A stretch of DNA of 64,000 nucleotides from Arthrobacter woluwensis (GCF_030816155.1 NZ_JAUSXR010000001.1:992001-1056000); one strand, 5' to 3'; counted from the first letter of the stretch, positions 18,972 to 27,910 are shown. Notes: generated by a model not told the origin, from the sequence alone. Numbers and translations are program-made.

Positions 18972-19750
18972 GATGCCGCCTCTTCCTGTCCTGGTCCGGA
19001 GGTTCCGGACTCCTGGATCATGGCCAGGAACGCCTGTTCCAGGTCGGTGTTGTGGCCGCGCTCCGCCAGTTCGCCGGGCGTCAGCTGCGCCAGGAGCCTG
19101 CCGTCCCGCAGCAGCAGGAGGTCCTGGCAGTGGCGCGCTTCCTCCATGACGTGGCTGGACACCAGCAGCGTGGCGCCGGCGTCGGCGAGGCGGCGGAAGT
19201 GGGCCCAGAGCTCCGCGCGGAGTACGGGGTCCAGGCCGACCGTGGGCTCGTCCATGATGAGGAGTTCGGGGTCTCCGACCAGGGCGCAGGCCAGGGAGAC
19301 GCGGTTGAACTGCCCGCCGGACAGGTCCGCGGTGAGGCGGCGGGACTCGCCGGTCAGACCCACGGCCTCGATGGCGTCGCGGGCATCGGCGGTCGATTTG
19401 CCGTGCAGGGTGGCGAAGTAGCGGACGTTGTCCAGGACCGTCAGGTCCCGGTACACGCTGGGGGACTGGGTCATGTAGCCGATCTTCCGGCGGAGGGGCG
19501 CGGCGCCGGCCGGCGAGCCCAGCACGGTCACGGTGCCGGAGCCGAAGCGCTGGAGGCCCATGATCGCCCGCATGAGGGTGGTCTTTCCGCTGCCGGATGG
19601 ACCCAGCAGCCCCGTGATACTCCCGGAGGCGACCGCGAAGTCCAGGTTTCTCAGCACGTGCAGGCGGCCCCGCCGGACGTGCAGTCCCTGGACGACGACG
19701 GCGGCCTCCCCGGCGGCCGGCGTCGAGTGAAGTTGCTGGGGCCCGTCCAT
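18968..19750 (-). CDS. ABC exporter ATP-binding protein
   Basis: A 260-residue ATPase with Walker A GPSGSGKTT, Q-loop TQSPSVYRDLTV, signature LSGGQFNRVSLACALVG, Walker B LLIMDEP and H-loop SSHVMEEA, all in the order of DrrA-like drug-exporter ATPases. ATG 19750 was chosen because GGGAG sits six bases upstream. The longer form from TTG 19843 would translate through a TTGACG promoter element and the operator palindrome. It is first in the operon with the permease and TetR genes. Confidence 0.92.
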   Translation of the reverse strand: MDGPQQLHSTPAAGEAAVVVQGLHVRRGRLHVLRNLDFAVASGSITGLLGPSGSGKTTLMRAIMGLQRFGSGTVTVLGSPAGAAPLRRKIGYMTQSPSVYRDLTVLDNVRYFATLHGKSTADARDAIEAVGLTGESRRLTADLSGGQFNRVSLACALVGDPELLIMDEPTVGLDPVLRAELWAHFRRLADAGATLLVSSHVMEEARHCQDLLLLRDGRLLAQLTPGELAERGHNTDLEQAFLAMIQESGTSGPGQEEAAS

Positions 19751-19793
19751 GGCTGCTCCCGCCTCCCGGAGACCTCGCCTGAGGCTTCCGGGC

Positions 19794-19843
19794 AATTCAT
19801 CGACTGATGAATTAAAAGTAAGTTCACCAAAAAGGTCCGTCAA
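19794..19843 (-). promoter_or_regulatory. Promoter and palindromic operator of the ABC exporter operon
   Basis: A perfect inverted repeat AATTCATC-GACT-GATGAATT (19794-19813) lies 44 bases upstream of the ATPase start in an unusually AT-rich patch. On the minus strand TTGACG (19843-19838) is followed 17 bases later by TACTTT, directly before the palindrome. A TetR dimer bound there would block transcription. Confidence 0.6.
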
Positions 19844-19946
19844 GATCCTTGATCGGAGCAGCAGGGTGAACTACGTTCGGCTCAGATGTGTCGCCGCTGT
19901 CCGCAGCGGCCAACAGGGCATGTCACCGACGTAAAGGAGCTGGAAC

Positions 19947-20171
19947 ATGGCAGTTAGCGTCAACCTCGGCAAGGGCTTGGACAAGGAATTCGAGGACAAG
20001 AGCCTGAAGGAGATCCTGGACGCACCCGTGTCCGCGCTGGCGGGCATCACGGACGCCAAGGGTGAATTCCTGGCCAAGGAACTCGGGATCAAGACCGTCC
20101 GTGATCTCGGCTCCAACAAGTACTTCGCCCTGGCCGGTGTTCTGGTGGCCCTGGAGGGCAAGGAAGGCTGA
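19947..20171 (+). CDS. Conserved small helical protein, function unknown
   Basis: A 74-residue soluble protein, charge-balanced and alanine/leucine-rich (MAVSVNLGKGLDKEFEDKS...). Its central part (LDAPVSALAGITDAKGEFLAKELGIKTVRDLGSNKYF) resembles a helix-hairpin-helix pair as found in small nucleic-acid-binding domains, but no known catalytic motif is present. An AAAGGAG Shine-Dalgarno sequence eight bases before the ATG is one of the strongest in the window, so high expression is likely. It is monocistronic, with a terminator 36 bases after the stop. The assignment as nucleic-acid-binding is only suggestive. Confidence 0.75.
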   Translation: MAVSVNLGKGLDKEFEDKSLKEILDAPVSALAGITDAKGEFLAKELGIKTVRDLGSNKYFALAGVLVALEGKEG

Positions 20172-20206
20172 TCCTTCCGCGGACACCCTCGGGAATCCGC
20201 CGTGAG

Positions 20207-20234
20207 GGCCCGGAGCGCGGTTGCTCCGGGCCCT
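20207..20234 (+). terminator. Hairpin terminator after the 74-residue gene
   Basis: GGGCCCGGAGC (20207-20217) and GCTCCGGGCCC (20224-20234) pair perfectly around a six-base loop, followed by TTC. Confidence 0.75.
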
Positions 20235-20403
20235 TCGCCGTCCCCGGCCTCCGGGCGTTCCACGCGTGGGCCCGTGGCCCGTGCCCGCGTGACGGCCCGC
20301 ACCGGATAAACTCGGGGTACGGTCCGGTCATCCCGGACCGCAGCCCTGTCCCCGGCCTGTCCGGACGGGCTCCAGCCCCGATTGCGCCAGAAACGGAATT
20401 TCA

Positions 20404-22203
20404 GTGATCACACGCCTTTCCTCGCTCTTCCTGCGAACCCTGCGTGAAGACCCGGTGGACGCCGAGGTCGCCAGCCACAAGCTCCTGGTCCGTGCCGGAT
20501 ACATCCGTCGCGCCGCCCCAGGCATCTACACGTGGCTGCCGCTCGGTCTGAGCGTGCTGCGCAAGGTGGAGCAGATCATCCGCGAGGAGATGGCGGCCAT
20601 CGGCGCGCAGGAGGTCCACTTCCCGGCCCTGCTGCCCAAGGAGCCCTACGAGGTCACCAACCGCTGGACCGAGTACGGCGAGGGCCTCTTCCGCCTGCAG
20701 GACCGCAAGGGCGCCGACTACCTCCTGGCTCCCACCCACGAGGAGATGTTCACCCTCCTCGTGAAGGACCTGTACTCCTCGTACAAGGACCTGCCCCTGG
20801 CGATCTACCAGATCCAGAACAAGTACCGCGATGAGGCACGCCCGCGGGCCGGCCTCCTGCGCGGCCGCGAGTTCATCATGAAGGACTCCTACTCCTTCGA
20901 CGTGGACGACGCCGGCCTGGACGCCAGCTACTTGGCTCACCGCGGCGCGTACCTGCGCATCTTCGAGCGCCTCGGCCTCGAAGTGGTCCCCGTGAAGGCC
21001 ACCGCCGGCGCCATGGGCGGTTCCCGGAGCGAGGAGTTCCTGCACCCCACCGCGATCGGTGAGGACACCTTCGTGCGCTCGGCGGGCGGGTACGCCGCCA
21101 ACGTCGAGGCCGTGACCACCGTGGCGCCCGAGCCCATCGACTACGCGTCGCTGCCGGCCGCCGTCGTGCGCGACACCCCGGACACCCCCACCATCGACAC
21201 GCTCGTGGACGCGGCCAACCGGACCGAGCCGCGCGCCGACCGTCCCTGGACGGCCGCCGACACCCTCAAGAACGTGGTCCTCGCCGTGACGCTGCCCACG
21301 GGCGAGCGTCAGCTCGTGATCATCGGCGTCCCCGGCGACCGTGCCGTGGACCTCAAGCGTGTCGAGGCGAACATCGGCGCGTTCCTGCCTGTGGGCGGCG
21401 AGATCGGGCTCGAGGCCGCCTCTGAGGAGGATCTGAAGAAGAACACCGCGCTGGTCAAGGGCTACATCGGCCCCGGCCTGACCACCGAGGAGCCCGTGCT
21501 GGGTTCCGAGGGCGCCGCCAAGGTCCTGTACCTGGTGGATCCCCGCGTCGTGCCCGGCTCCAGCTGGATCACCGGTGCGAACGTCGACGGGAAGCATGTG
21601 TTCGGCCTGGTCGCCGAGCGCGACTTCGGCTGGGATGGCGTCATCGAGGCCACCGAGGTGCGCGAAGGTGACCTCGCCCCCGACGGCAGCGGTCCGCTGG
21701 AGCTGGCCCGCGGCATCGAGATGGGCCACATCTTCCAGCTCGGCCGCAAGTACGCCGAGGCGCTGGACCTGAAGGTCCTGGACCAGAACGGCAAGCAGGT
21801 CGTGGTGACGATGGGTTCCTACGGCGTCGGCGTGACCCGTGCCGTCGCGGCGCTGGCCGAGTCCAACCACGACGACCGCGGCCTGATCTGGCCCCGCAAC
21901 GTCGCCCCGGCTGATGTGCACGTGGTGGCCGTGGGCCGCGGCGAGGAGATCTTCTCCACCGCCGCCCAGCTCGCGGAGGAGCTCTCCGCAGCAGGCCTGG
22001 ACGTCATCTACGACGACCGCCCCAAGGTCTCTCCCGGCGTGAAGTTCGGCGACGCCGAACTGCTCGGCGTCCCCACGATCCTCGCGGTCGGCAAGGGCCT
22101 GGCCGACGGCGTGGTGGAGCTCAAGGACCGCCGCAGCGGGGAAGCGCAGAACGTGCCGGTGGCCGAGGCGGTCGCCGCGGTGCGCGCCGCCGTCGCGCAC
22201 TGA
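20404..22203 (+). CDS. proS: Prolyl-tRNA synthetase (bacterial type with editing domain)
   Basis: A 599-residue class II synthetase that charges tRNA-Pro. Motif 1 region ([27 protein letters not shown]) and motif 2 ([25 protein letters not shown]) are clear. The INS editing domain that removes Ala-tRNA-Pro spans roughly residues 225-400, motif 3 is at [18 protein letters not shown], and the anticodon-binding domain is C-terminal. Length fits the bacterial type. GTG 20404 is taken as start. The stop codon lies in the first copy of a short tandem repeat. Confidence 0.96.
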   Translation: MITRLSSLFLRTLREDPVDAEVASHKLLVRAGYIRRAAPGIYTWLPLGLSVLRKVEQIIREEMAAIGAQEVHFPALLPKEPYEVTNRWTEYGEGLFRLQDRKGADYLLAPTHEEMFTLLVKDLYSSYKDLPLAIYQIQNKYRDEARPRAGLLRGREFIMKDSYSFDVDDAGLDASYLAHRGAYLRIFERLGLEVVPVKATAGAMGGSRSEEFLHPTAIGEDTFVRSAGGYAANVEAVTTVAPEPIDYASLPAAVVRDTPDTPTIDTLVDAANRTEPRADRPWTAADTLKNVVLAVTLPTGERQLVIIGVPGDRAVDLKRVEANIGAFLPVGGEIGLEAASEEDLKKNTALVKGYIGPGLTTEEPVLGSEGAAKVLYLVDPRVVPGSSWITGANVDGKHVFGLVAERDFGWDGVIEATEVREGDLAPDGSGPLELARGIEMGHIFQLGRKYAEALDLKVLDQNGKQVVVTMGSYGVGVTRAVAALAESNHDDRGLIWPRNVAPADVHVVAVGRGEEIFSTAAQLAEELSAAGLDVIYDDRPKVSPGVKFGDAELLGVPTILAVGKGLADGVVELKDRRSGEAQNVPVAEAVAAVRAAVAH

Positions 22204-22255
22204 GTGGATGCGCACTGGCCGGATGCGCACTGACCGGATGCGCACTGACCGGATG
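22195..22255. repeat. 15-base tandem repeat that includes the proS stop codon
   Basis: A GCGCACTGA partial copy (22195-22203) supplies the last codons and stop of proS. It is followed by three 15-base units: GGATGCGCACTGGCC (22206-22220) and two identical GGATGCGCACTGACC units (22221-22250), plus a partial GGATG. Confidence 0.75.
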
Positions 22256-22278
22256 ACGGGATCACGGGCGGGCGCGCC

Positions 22279-23073
22279 ATGCTGAGCGGCTTCGAACTGC
22301 TCGACGGCGGCACGCTCGCCGTGATCGTCCTCGCCGGCTTCTGCGCCGGCTGGGTCGATGCGGTGGTGGGCGGCGGCGGTCTCATCCAGCTGCCCGCCCT
22401 GCTGCTGATGCCCGGCATCACGCCGGTGCAGGCGCTCGCCACCAATAAGCTCGGGTCCATCTTCGGGACCACCACGAGCTCCATCACGTTCTACCGGCGC
22501 GTCCATCCCGATCTGAGGACGGCCGTCCCCATGGCGCTCATCGCGCTGGCCGGCAGTTTCGGGGGCGCGGTGATCGCCACGCAATTGCCAGGCAAGGCCT
22601 TCAAACCGATCATCGTGGTCGCTCTCGTGGCCGTGCTGCTGTTCACCGCGTTCCGTCCTGCGGTGGGCGGGGAGACGGCCCTGAGGCATCAGGGCCGTAA
22701 ACACTATGTCCTGGCTTGCCTGATCGGCGCCGTGATCGGCTGCTACGACGGGCTGATCGGCCCCGGCACCGGGTCCTTCCTGGTGATCGCCCTCGTCTCG
22801 CTCATGGGATACGCCTTCACCGAGGCCAGTGCCAAGGCGAAGATCGTCAACATGGCCACCAATGCCGGGGCGCTCTTGTTCTTCCTCCCGCACGGCTCCC
22901 TGCTCTGGGGCGTGGGCCTGCTCCTCGGCGCGGCGAACACCGCGGGCGGCTACCTCGGGGCGCGCATGGCCGTGGCCCGCGGGAACTCGTTCATCCGCTG
23001 GGTGTTCCTGGGCGTCGTGGCGGTGCTGATCGTCAAGCTCGGGTTCGATGTCTGGCAGGACAACACCCGCTAG
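22279..23073 (+). CDS. TSUP (TauE/SafE) family membrane permease
   Basis: A 264-residue protein with about eight membrane helices in two repeats. The family motifs are present: GFCAGWVDAVVGGGGLIQLPALL near the N-terminus with ATNKLGSIFGT, and the second-repeat equivalent IGCYDGLIGPGTGSFLVIA with AKAKIVNMATNAGAL. TSUP proteins move sulfite, sulfonates or other organic anions across the membrane; no substrate can be assigned here. It converges with the kinase-like gene, with stop codons only 22 bases apart. Confidence 0.9.
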   Translation: MLSGFELLDGGTLAVIVLAGFCAGWVDAVVGGGGLIQLPALLLMPGITPVQALATNKLGSIFGTTTSSITFYRRVHPDLRTAVPMALIALAGSFGGAVIATQLPGKAFKPIIVVALVAVLLFTAFRPAVGGETALRHQGRKHYVLACLIGAVIGCYDGLIGPGTGSFLVIALVSLMGYAFTEASAKAKIVNMATNAGALLFFLPHGSLLWGVGLLLGAANTAGGYLGARMAVARGNSFIRWVFLGVVAVLIVKLGFDVWQDNTR

Positions 23074-23094
23074 AGAACGGCGGGTGCAAGTGTC

Positions 23095-24147
23095 TCAGTC
23101 CACGTGTCCGGGATCGTGGAGCCGCCGGGGGTCGACGGTGTCATCCAGGACGTTCCCGGCCAACGCGGAGGCCAGCCAGAGTGATCGCTCCTTCTCGGCG
23201 TCGTGTCCGCCTTTCGTGGCGAACCACAGGGCGTCCTCCACGAAGCTGACCACGCTCCATTGGCGGGTCAGCTCCGGGTCCAGTCCCGCGGCTTCGCAGT
23301 ACTCCTCCAGACGGCGCAGCACCCCTTCGGCGGGCCGCACCACGGGGTACTCGGCCAGGCGGTTCCGCAGCACGGGAGGCAGCGAGAACTCGGCGTCGCC
23401 CAGCACGGCCTGCGGGTCGATCGCCACCCACTCGGTGGTGTCCTGGCCGCCGGGGCCGTCCGAGTCCGGACCGCCGGGCCGGGCCAGGATGTTCAGGAAG
23501 TGGAGGTCCTGATGCACCAGGACCTCGCGGGATTCGCGGCGCCCCACCGTGCCGTGCACCTGGCACACCTCCAGCGCGGCCTCCAGGAGCCAGCGGGGGA
23601 ACGGCTCCCCAGCCTCCTGCCAGCTCTGCGGGAACTCGTCGCACCAGCGTTCCGCCATGTCGGAGAGGCGTGGGATCGCTGCGAGTGCGGGGGTGTCGCC
23701 GAGGATCCGGCCTACCTCGTCCACGGGCACACTCAGACCTCGGACGATTCCGCCCCAGACCTCCGCGGCATCGTGGAGGTCCATGCTGATGAGGGTCCGG
23801 TGGGGTTCGAGCCTCTCGAGGAGCAGGGCACAGCGGGCCGGTTCCTCCTCCAGCACGCGCACAGCACCCCGTCCTTGCCACACGCGGAGCGATGGCCCCT
23901 CCGACAGGGTCTCCTCGACCGGCAGGGACACCTTGAGCACGGCTGCGCCGTCACGTCCGCGGACGGGGAGGACGATCCCGCTGTAGCCGTGCAGGACAGG
24001 GAAGCCGGGGGAGAGGTCCAGCCGGAGCCCCCAGGTGTCGAAGCACTCCTCGATCAGTCGGGGCAGACTGGCGATCCACCGGGCGCCTTCGGCACTCCGC
24101 GTCATTCTCCTGACCAGGCCGGGCGGTAACGTCACGGGGGAGCTCAC
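23095..24147 (-). CDS. Aminoglycoside/hydroxyurea resistance kinase-like phosphotransferase
   Basis: A 350-residue protein with the aminoglycoside 6-phosphotransferase/hydroxyurea-kinase fold. A nucleotide-lobe strand with lysine (GRDGAAVLKVSLP), a hinge, then the catalytic loop LVHQDLHFLNILARPG (HxDxxxxN) and the metal site WVAIDPQAVLGDAEF are all visible. Relatives phosphorylate streptomycin or hydroxyurea, but many chromosomal copies have no known drug substrate, so resistance is not claimed. Start is GTG 24147, which has TAAGCT exactly six bases upstream and no Shine-Dalgarno sequence. Confidence 0.82.
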   Translation of the reverse strand: MSSPVTLPPGLVRRMTRSAEGARWIASLPRLIEECFDTWGLRLDLSPGFPVLHGYSGIVLPVRGRDGAAVLKVSLPVEETLSEGPSLRVWQGRGAVRVLEEEPARCALLLERLEPHRTLISMDLHDAAEVWGGIVRGLSVPVDEVGRILGDTPALAAIPRLSDMAERWCDEFPQSWQEAGEPFPRWLLEAALEVCQVHGTVGRRESREVLVHQDLHFLNILARPGGPDSDGPGGQDTTEWVAIDPQAVLGDAEFSLPPVLRNRLAEYPVVRPAEGVLRRLEEYCEAAGLDPELTRQWSVVSFVEDALWFATKGGHDAEKERSLWLASALAGNVLDDTVDPRRLHDPGHVD

Positions 24148-24153
24148 GGGTCC

Positions 24154-24159
24154 AGCTTA
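24154..24159 (-). promoter_or_regulatory. -10 box TAAGCT with leaderless spacing
   Basis: On the minus strand TAAGCT is followed by six bases and the GTG start of the kinase-like gene, the same geometry as other genes here. Confidence 0.5.
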
Positions 24160-24192
24160 GTCATGCGGATGCCCCGGGCCGCTGGGCGGGTT

Positions 24193-24921
24193 TCAGACGA
24201 TTCCCGACTGTCCCAGGAGACTGCCCACTAGGAACGTCGCGGTCAGGGCGAGCGCACCGCCGACCACCACGCGGACGGCGGCCCGGGACACGCTCGCGCC
24301 GCCGATCCAGGCGCCGACGGCCCCGGTGGCGGCCAGAGCGGTGAGCACGACGCCGAAGGTCACGGGGATGCGGATCGCTGCGGGAAGGAGCAGCACCGCG
24401 AGCAGCGGCAGGATCGCCCCGGCGGTGAAGGCCAGCGCTGAGGCGAGTGCCGCATGCCACGGGCTGACGATTTCTTCCTCGTCGATATTGAATTCGCTTT
24501 TCAGATGAGCGCCCAAGGCGTCTTTGGCGCTCAATTCCTCCGCGACGAGTGCCGCGGTGGCCGGGGAAATCCCCTGATCGATATAACCCTGTTTCAGCCG
24601 GGCGAGTTCTCCGGCGGGATCGTCACTCAGGGCTTTGCGCTTCTGGCGGACGATGGCCCGCTGGCTGTCGCTCTGGCTGCTGACCGAGACGTACTCACCG
24701 AGGGCCATGGAGATCGCGCCGCCGATCAGGCCTGCCGCGCCGGCCGCGAGAAGAGGGCCCTGCTGAGTGGTGGCGCCGGCGACGCCCACCACGATCGCGG
24801 CCACCGAGACGATGCCGTCATTGGCGCCGAGGACACCGGCGCGGAGCCAGTTGAGGCGCTGGGCCAGATTTCCCCGGGCGCTCTTCTTCCCGGTTCCGGC
24901 TTTGATCTCCATTGTCGTCAT
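24193..24921 (-). CDS. VIT1/CCC1-family metal (Fe2+/Mn2+) transporter
   Basis: A 242-residue protein with the VIT family layout. The first helix segment is LNWLRAGVLGANDGIVSVAAIVVGVAGA, followed by GGAISMALGEYVSVSSQSDSQRA. A soluble metal-binding-type helical insert carries many acidic residues, and three C-terminal helices follow (ALASALAFTAGAILPLLAVLLL...). Family members move Fe2+ or Mn2+ out of the cytoplasm. ATG 24921 was preferred; a longer form from 24960 would add thirteen residues. Upstream lie iron-box-like sequences. Confidence 0.88.
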   Translation of the reverse strand: MTTMEIKAGTGKKSARGNLAQRLNWLRAGVLGANDGIVSVAAIVVGVAGATTQQGPLLAAGAAGLIGGAISMALGEYVSVSSQSDSQRAIVRQKRKALSDDPAGELARLKQGYIDQGISPATAALVAEELSAKDALGAHLKSEFNIDEEEIVSPWHAALASALAFTAGAILPLLAVLLLPAAIRIPVTFGVVLTALAATGAVGAWIGGASVSRAAVRVVVGGALALTATFLVGSLLGQSGIV

Positions 24922-24957
24922 GTCTTCAGGAAAGCACTCCCGGAAAAACAATTCCAG

Positions 24958-25008
24958 CAATGTTTGCCTTCACTAAATGAGAGAAGGCTTGGCTTATTGA
25001 AGTAAGCC
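24958..25008. promoter_or_regulatory. Candidate metal-regulator boxes upstream of the VIT gene
   Basis: Two elements lie in an AT-rich patch. The 19-mer at 24958-24976, read on the minus strand, matches 12 of 19 positions of the IdeR/DtxR consensus (TTAGGTTAGGCTAACCTAA). A perfect inverted repeat GGCTTA-TTGAAG-TAAGCC is at 24991-25008. Either could bind a metal-dependent repressor. Confidence 0.4.
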
Positions 25009-25063
25009 TATGCTCAGTTGGAAAGGAAAAACGCGGCGCTCTGGACTCAGTGCTGTCTTGGAC

Positions 25064-26188
25064 TCAGTGCTGTCCGGCGGACCGCGACCCCGACGGCAGG
25101 GGCGTCACGTCCTCCGGGAAGCCGGGCAGTGCCGGACCGGCGCCGGTGGACGGCAACCAGTGCCGGGCGCGTGTGCCCGCCGCGAAGTACTGCGCCATCG
25201 CCCAGGTCCGGAGATCCCCCTCGGAGGCCGCCACCAGATCCAGGGCCGCGTTCCGGAGTTCCTCCTCCACCGCGCCCAGACCTGCGGCCGGCTCCTTGAG
25301 GAAGGTGGCCGGCAGCTCGTAGCCGGCTTCGGGAACCGACGGGGTGGCGCAGGCGGCGCGCACCCACCCGGCAGCCTCGGAACCGCCCTTCCGGACCGCC
25401 GCCTCGAAGCCGTCCGCGTCGGTGCGGGCCCCGCGCTCCAGGCGGACTTCGGCCACCTGGTACAGGTACGTCAGATGGCGCTGCGCCCGCAGGACGGCCT
25501 GGGTGGCCGCGATCGCCTGTGGTGACACCGTCGCCGCGGTGGCCGCGGACGACGCCGGCCCAGTGCCCGCCGCGCCGGTCGCCGGAGTGGCGCCCGGCGT
25601 CGTCGGGCCGGCCGGGTCGGTCCCGGCAGCGGAGGGCGTGCTGGAAGCACAGGACGCCGGGAGCGCGGCGGCGCCGGGGGTGAGGAGGTCCGGGCCTGTG
25701 GCGCCGCCTGAGGGCAGGAGCGGCCGCAGGGCCTCCAGCCGCCCTTCCGCCGCGGCGGTGTAGAGGCGGGCCAGACCGCCGTTGGGTTCGCGCCGGGCCT
25801 GGTCGAGGAGTCCCGTCGCGCTCGTGCGGACGGCCTCCAGCAACTGGGCGAGCGTCAGAGGCCCCGAGGACGGTGAGGCCTGCGGCGTCGTCGCGCCGGG
25901 CGAGGGCGCGGGCGGCCTCAGGGCGGCGCTCTGCTGGTCGAGCACCGTGCCCAGCGACGCCACGGTGGGACCCGTGGTGGAGGCGAGCCGATGCGCTTGC
26001 GCGGCGAGATCGGCCGTGTGTGCGGCGAAGACGGCCTGTGGCGCCTGAACCGCCGCGTCGACGGGTGCGGGGGAGAGGACCTGGTCCACGGCCGCGCTCA
26101 GTCCCAGAACTGTGGCCAGCACCACGGCCGAGGCTCCCACTCGTCGGAGGACCGTGCCCGTCCGTCCCGTCTTTCCCGCGTTTTTCAT
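25064..26188 (-). CDS. Membrane-anchored alanine-rich protein with ferritin-like DUF4439 domain
   Basis: A 374-residue protein. An N-terminal signal anchor (about residues 14-35, RVGASAVVLATVLGLSAAV) is followed by a low-complexity Ala/Pro/Thr-rich extracytoplasmic part. Residues about 205-340 resemble DUF4439, a ferritin-like helical bundle (AATQAVLRAQRHLTYLYQVAEVR..., AVEEELRNAALDLVAASEGDLRTWAMAQYFAAGTRARHWLP). A gene of this type commonly stands divergently beside rimP in actinobacteria. Function is unknown and metal ligands were not confirmed. ATG 26188 was chosen because the longer frame crosses the divergent promoter region. Confidence 0.7.
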   Translation of the reverse strand: MKNAGKTGRTGTVLRRVGASAVVLATVLGLSAAVDQVLSPAPVDAAVQAPQAVFAAHTADLAAQAHRLASTTGPTVASLGTVLDQQSAALRPPAPSPGATTPQASPSSGPLTLAQLLEAVRTSATGLLDQARREPNGGLARLYTAAAEGRLEALRPLLPSGGATGPDLLTPGAAALPASCASSTPSAAGTDPAGPTTPGATPATGAAGTGPASSAATAATVSPQAIAATQAVLRAQRHLTYLYQVAEVRLERGARTDADGFEAAVRKGGSEAAGWVRAACATPSVPEAGYELPATFLKEPAAGLGAVEEELRNAALDLVAASEGDLRTWAMAQYFAAGTRARHWLPSTGAGPALPGFPEDVTPLPSGSRSAGQH

Positions 26189-26301
26189 CACCACGATCTT
26201 GCCACGACCACGCGGATCCCGGCGCCGGGGCCGCTTCCGCCCGCCTCGATCGCGCAGGAATGCGGTCCGTGGAAGCCGCCGGAGCCAAAAAGTCGATACT
26301 C

Positions 26302-26307
26302 TATAGT
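26302..26307 (+). promoter_or_regulatory. Candidate -10 box of the rimP-nusA operon
   Basis: TATAGT lies 33 bases before the rimP ATG, and a GGGAGG Shine-Dalgarno sequence is at 26323-26328. No convincing -35 box was found. Confidence 0.4.
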
Positions 26308-26340
26308 CTGAAAACTTCAATCAGGGAGGCCTTGCGGACC

Positions 26341-26934
26341 ATGAGCGGTGCCGGACATTCGACTACGCCAGACCAGGGCGGCCAGGACTCCGAAGCAGCA
26401 CGGCTGCACGGACTCCTGGAATCCGTGGTGGCCGCACAGGGCCTCTTCCTCGAGGAGGTGGAGATCCACCGGGCGGGCGCCCAGCGCACCGTTCAGGTGC
26501 TGGTGGACCTCCCCGAGGACCAGCAGGGCGGAGTGAGCCTCGATCGCATCGCGGCGGTCTCCACGGACATCTCGGCCGCCCTGGATACGGATCCGCTCGA
26601 CGGCCCGCAGGCCTACGAGCTCGAGGTCTCCTCGCCGGGTGTCTCCCGCCCGCTCACACAGCCGCGTCACTGGCGCCGGAATCTCGGCCGCCTGGTGCGC
26701 GTGAAGCTGAGCGAGGGTGAGCCGCTCACGGGCCGGATCGGCGAAGTCCACGAGGACGGCGTGACCCTGGTCCCGCAGCTGGAAGCGAAGAAGGGCGTCA
26801 AAGCCAAGGAAGGCGCACCGGTCACGGTGGCCTTCAGCACGATCCGCCAGGCCAAGGTGGAGATCGAATTCACACATCTGGACCATGCGGCGCTGGACGA
26901 AGCATTGGACCCCGAAGAAACTGAGGAGGCCTAA
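26341..26934 (+). CDS. rimP: Ribosome maturation factor RimP
   Basis: A 197-residue 30S-assembly factor. The N-terminal alpha/beta domain (LHGLLESVVAAQGLFLEEVEIHRAGAQRTVQVLVD) holds the diagnostic YELEVSSPGVSRPLTQPRHWRRNLGRLV, followed by a C-terminal SH3-like barrel (GRIGEVHEDGVTLV). The acidic tail extends it beyond the usual 150-170 residues. It is immediately upstream of nusA, its stop directly abutting the nusA ATG, as in most bacteria. A TTG three codons upstream is possible but sits too close to the Shine-Dalgarno sequence. Confidence 0.94.
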   Translation: MSGAGHSTTPDQGGQDSEAARLHGLLESVVAAQGLFLEEVEIHRAGAQRTVQVLVDLPEDQQGGVSLDRIAAVSTDISAALDTDPLDGPQAYELEVSSPGVSRPLTQPRHWRRNLGRLVRVKLSEGEPLTGRIGEVHEDGVTLVPQLEAKKGVKAKEGAPVTVAFSTIRQAKVEIEFTHLDHAALDEALDPEETEEA

Positions 26935-27906
26935 ATGGATATCGACATGAGCGCGCTGCGACTCCTGGAGCGGGAACGCGAGATCCCCCTGGACAAGCTC
27001 ATCCCCACCATCGAGCAGGCACTGCTGGTGGCTTATCACAAGACCCCCGGCGCCATCGATCAGGCACGGGCGGAACTGGACCGCAAGAGTGGTCACGTGA
27101 CCATCTGGGCGAGCGAGATCGACGACGAGGGCAACGTCGTCGGCGAGTTCGACGACACCCCGGACGGCTTCGGCCGCATCGCCGCGAGCACCGCCCGCCA
27201 GATCATCCTGCAGCGTCTGCGGGACGTCGAGGATGACAACGTCCTCGGCGAGTTCAAGGGCCGCGAGGGCGAACTCGTCGCTGGTCAGATCCAGCAGGGC
27301 CACTCCGCGCACATGGTCCAGGTCAACCTGGGCACCGTGGAGGCCCTCATGCCGCCGCCCGAGCAGGTGCCCGGGGAGAAGTACCTCCACGGCAACCGCA
27401 TCCGCGCCTTCGTCGTGAGCGTGCAGCGCGGCCAGAAGGGCCCCAGCATCACGCTGTCCCGCACCCACCCGGGCCTGGTCCGCAAGCTCTTCGAACTCGA
27501 GGTCCCGGAGATCGCGGACGGCTCCGTGGAGATCGTCGCGCTGGCCCGTGAAGCCGGCCACCGGACCAAGATGGCCGTGCGGGCCAACCGCCCGGGCATC
27601 AACGCCAAGGGCGCGTGCATCGGTGAGATGGGTTCCCGCGTGCGGGCCGTCATGACCGAGCTGAACGACGAGAAGATCGACATCGTCGACTTCTCCGACA
27701 CCCCGGAGACGTTCATCGCGAACGCCCTGTCGCCGTCGAGCGTCACGAGCGTCACGATCGCCGACCCGGCCACCCGTTCCGCCCGTGTCGTCGTGCCGGA
27801 TTACCAGCTGTCGCTGGCCATCGGCAAGGAAGGTCAGAACGCCCGTCTGGCCGCCAAGCTCACGGGCTGGCGGATCGACATCGTCTCGGACGCGGCCGGC
27901 GAGTAG
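26935..27906 (+). CDS. nusA: Transcription termination/antitermination factor NusA
   Basis: A 323-residue NusA of the short actinobacterial type without the C-terminal acidic repeats. The N-terminal RNA polymerase-binding domain ([31 protein letters not shown]) is followed by an S1 domain and two KH domains ([55 protein letters not shown]). It binds RNA polymerase and nascent RNA to modulate pausing, termination and rRNA antitermination. ATG 26935 abuts the rimP stop; M5 is an alternative start. Confidence 0.96.
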   Translation: MDIDMSALRLLEREREIPLDKLIPTIEQALLVAYHKTPGAIDQARAELDRKSGHVTIWASEIDDEGNVVGEFDDTPDGFGRIAASTARQIILQRLRDVEDDNVLGEFKGREGELVAGQIQQGHSAHMVQVNLGTVEALMPPPEQVPGEKYLHGNRIRAFVVSVQRGQKGPSITLSRTHPGLVRKLFELEVPEIADGSVEIVALAREAGHRTKMAVRANRPGINAKGACIGEMGSRVRAVMTELNDEKIDIVDFSDTPETFIANALSPSSVTSVTIADPATRSARVVVPDYQLSLAIGKEGQNARLAAKLTGWRIDIVSDAAGE

Positions 27907-27910
27907 GCTT

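Noticed and set aside
19751-19843. Extended N-terminus of the ABC ATPase from TTG 19843.
   Set aside because: The region contains the likely TTGACG/TACTTT promoter and the operator palindrome, while ATG 19750 has a proper Shine-Dalgarno sequence.
20401-22893. An 830-codon minus-strand frame opposite proS and the permease gene.
   Set aside because: Antisense shadow; it even translates the 15-base tandem repeat as a five-residue repeat.
24161-24460. A 99-codon minus-strand frame overlapping the VIT gene in another frame.
   Set aside because: Arg/Gly/Ala-rich translation with no similarity; the VIT gene accounts for the sequence.
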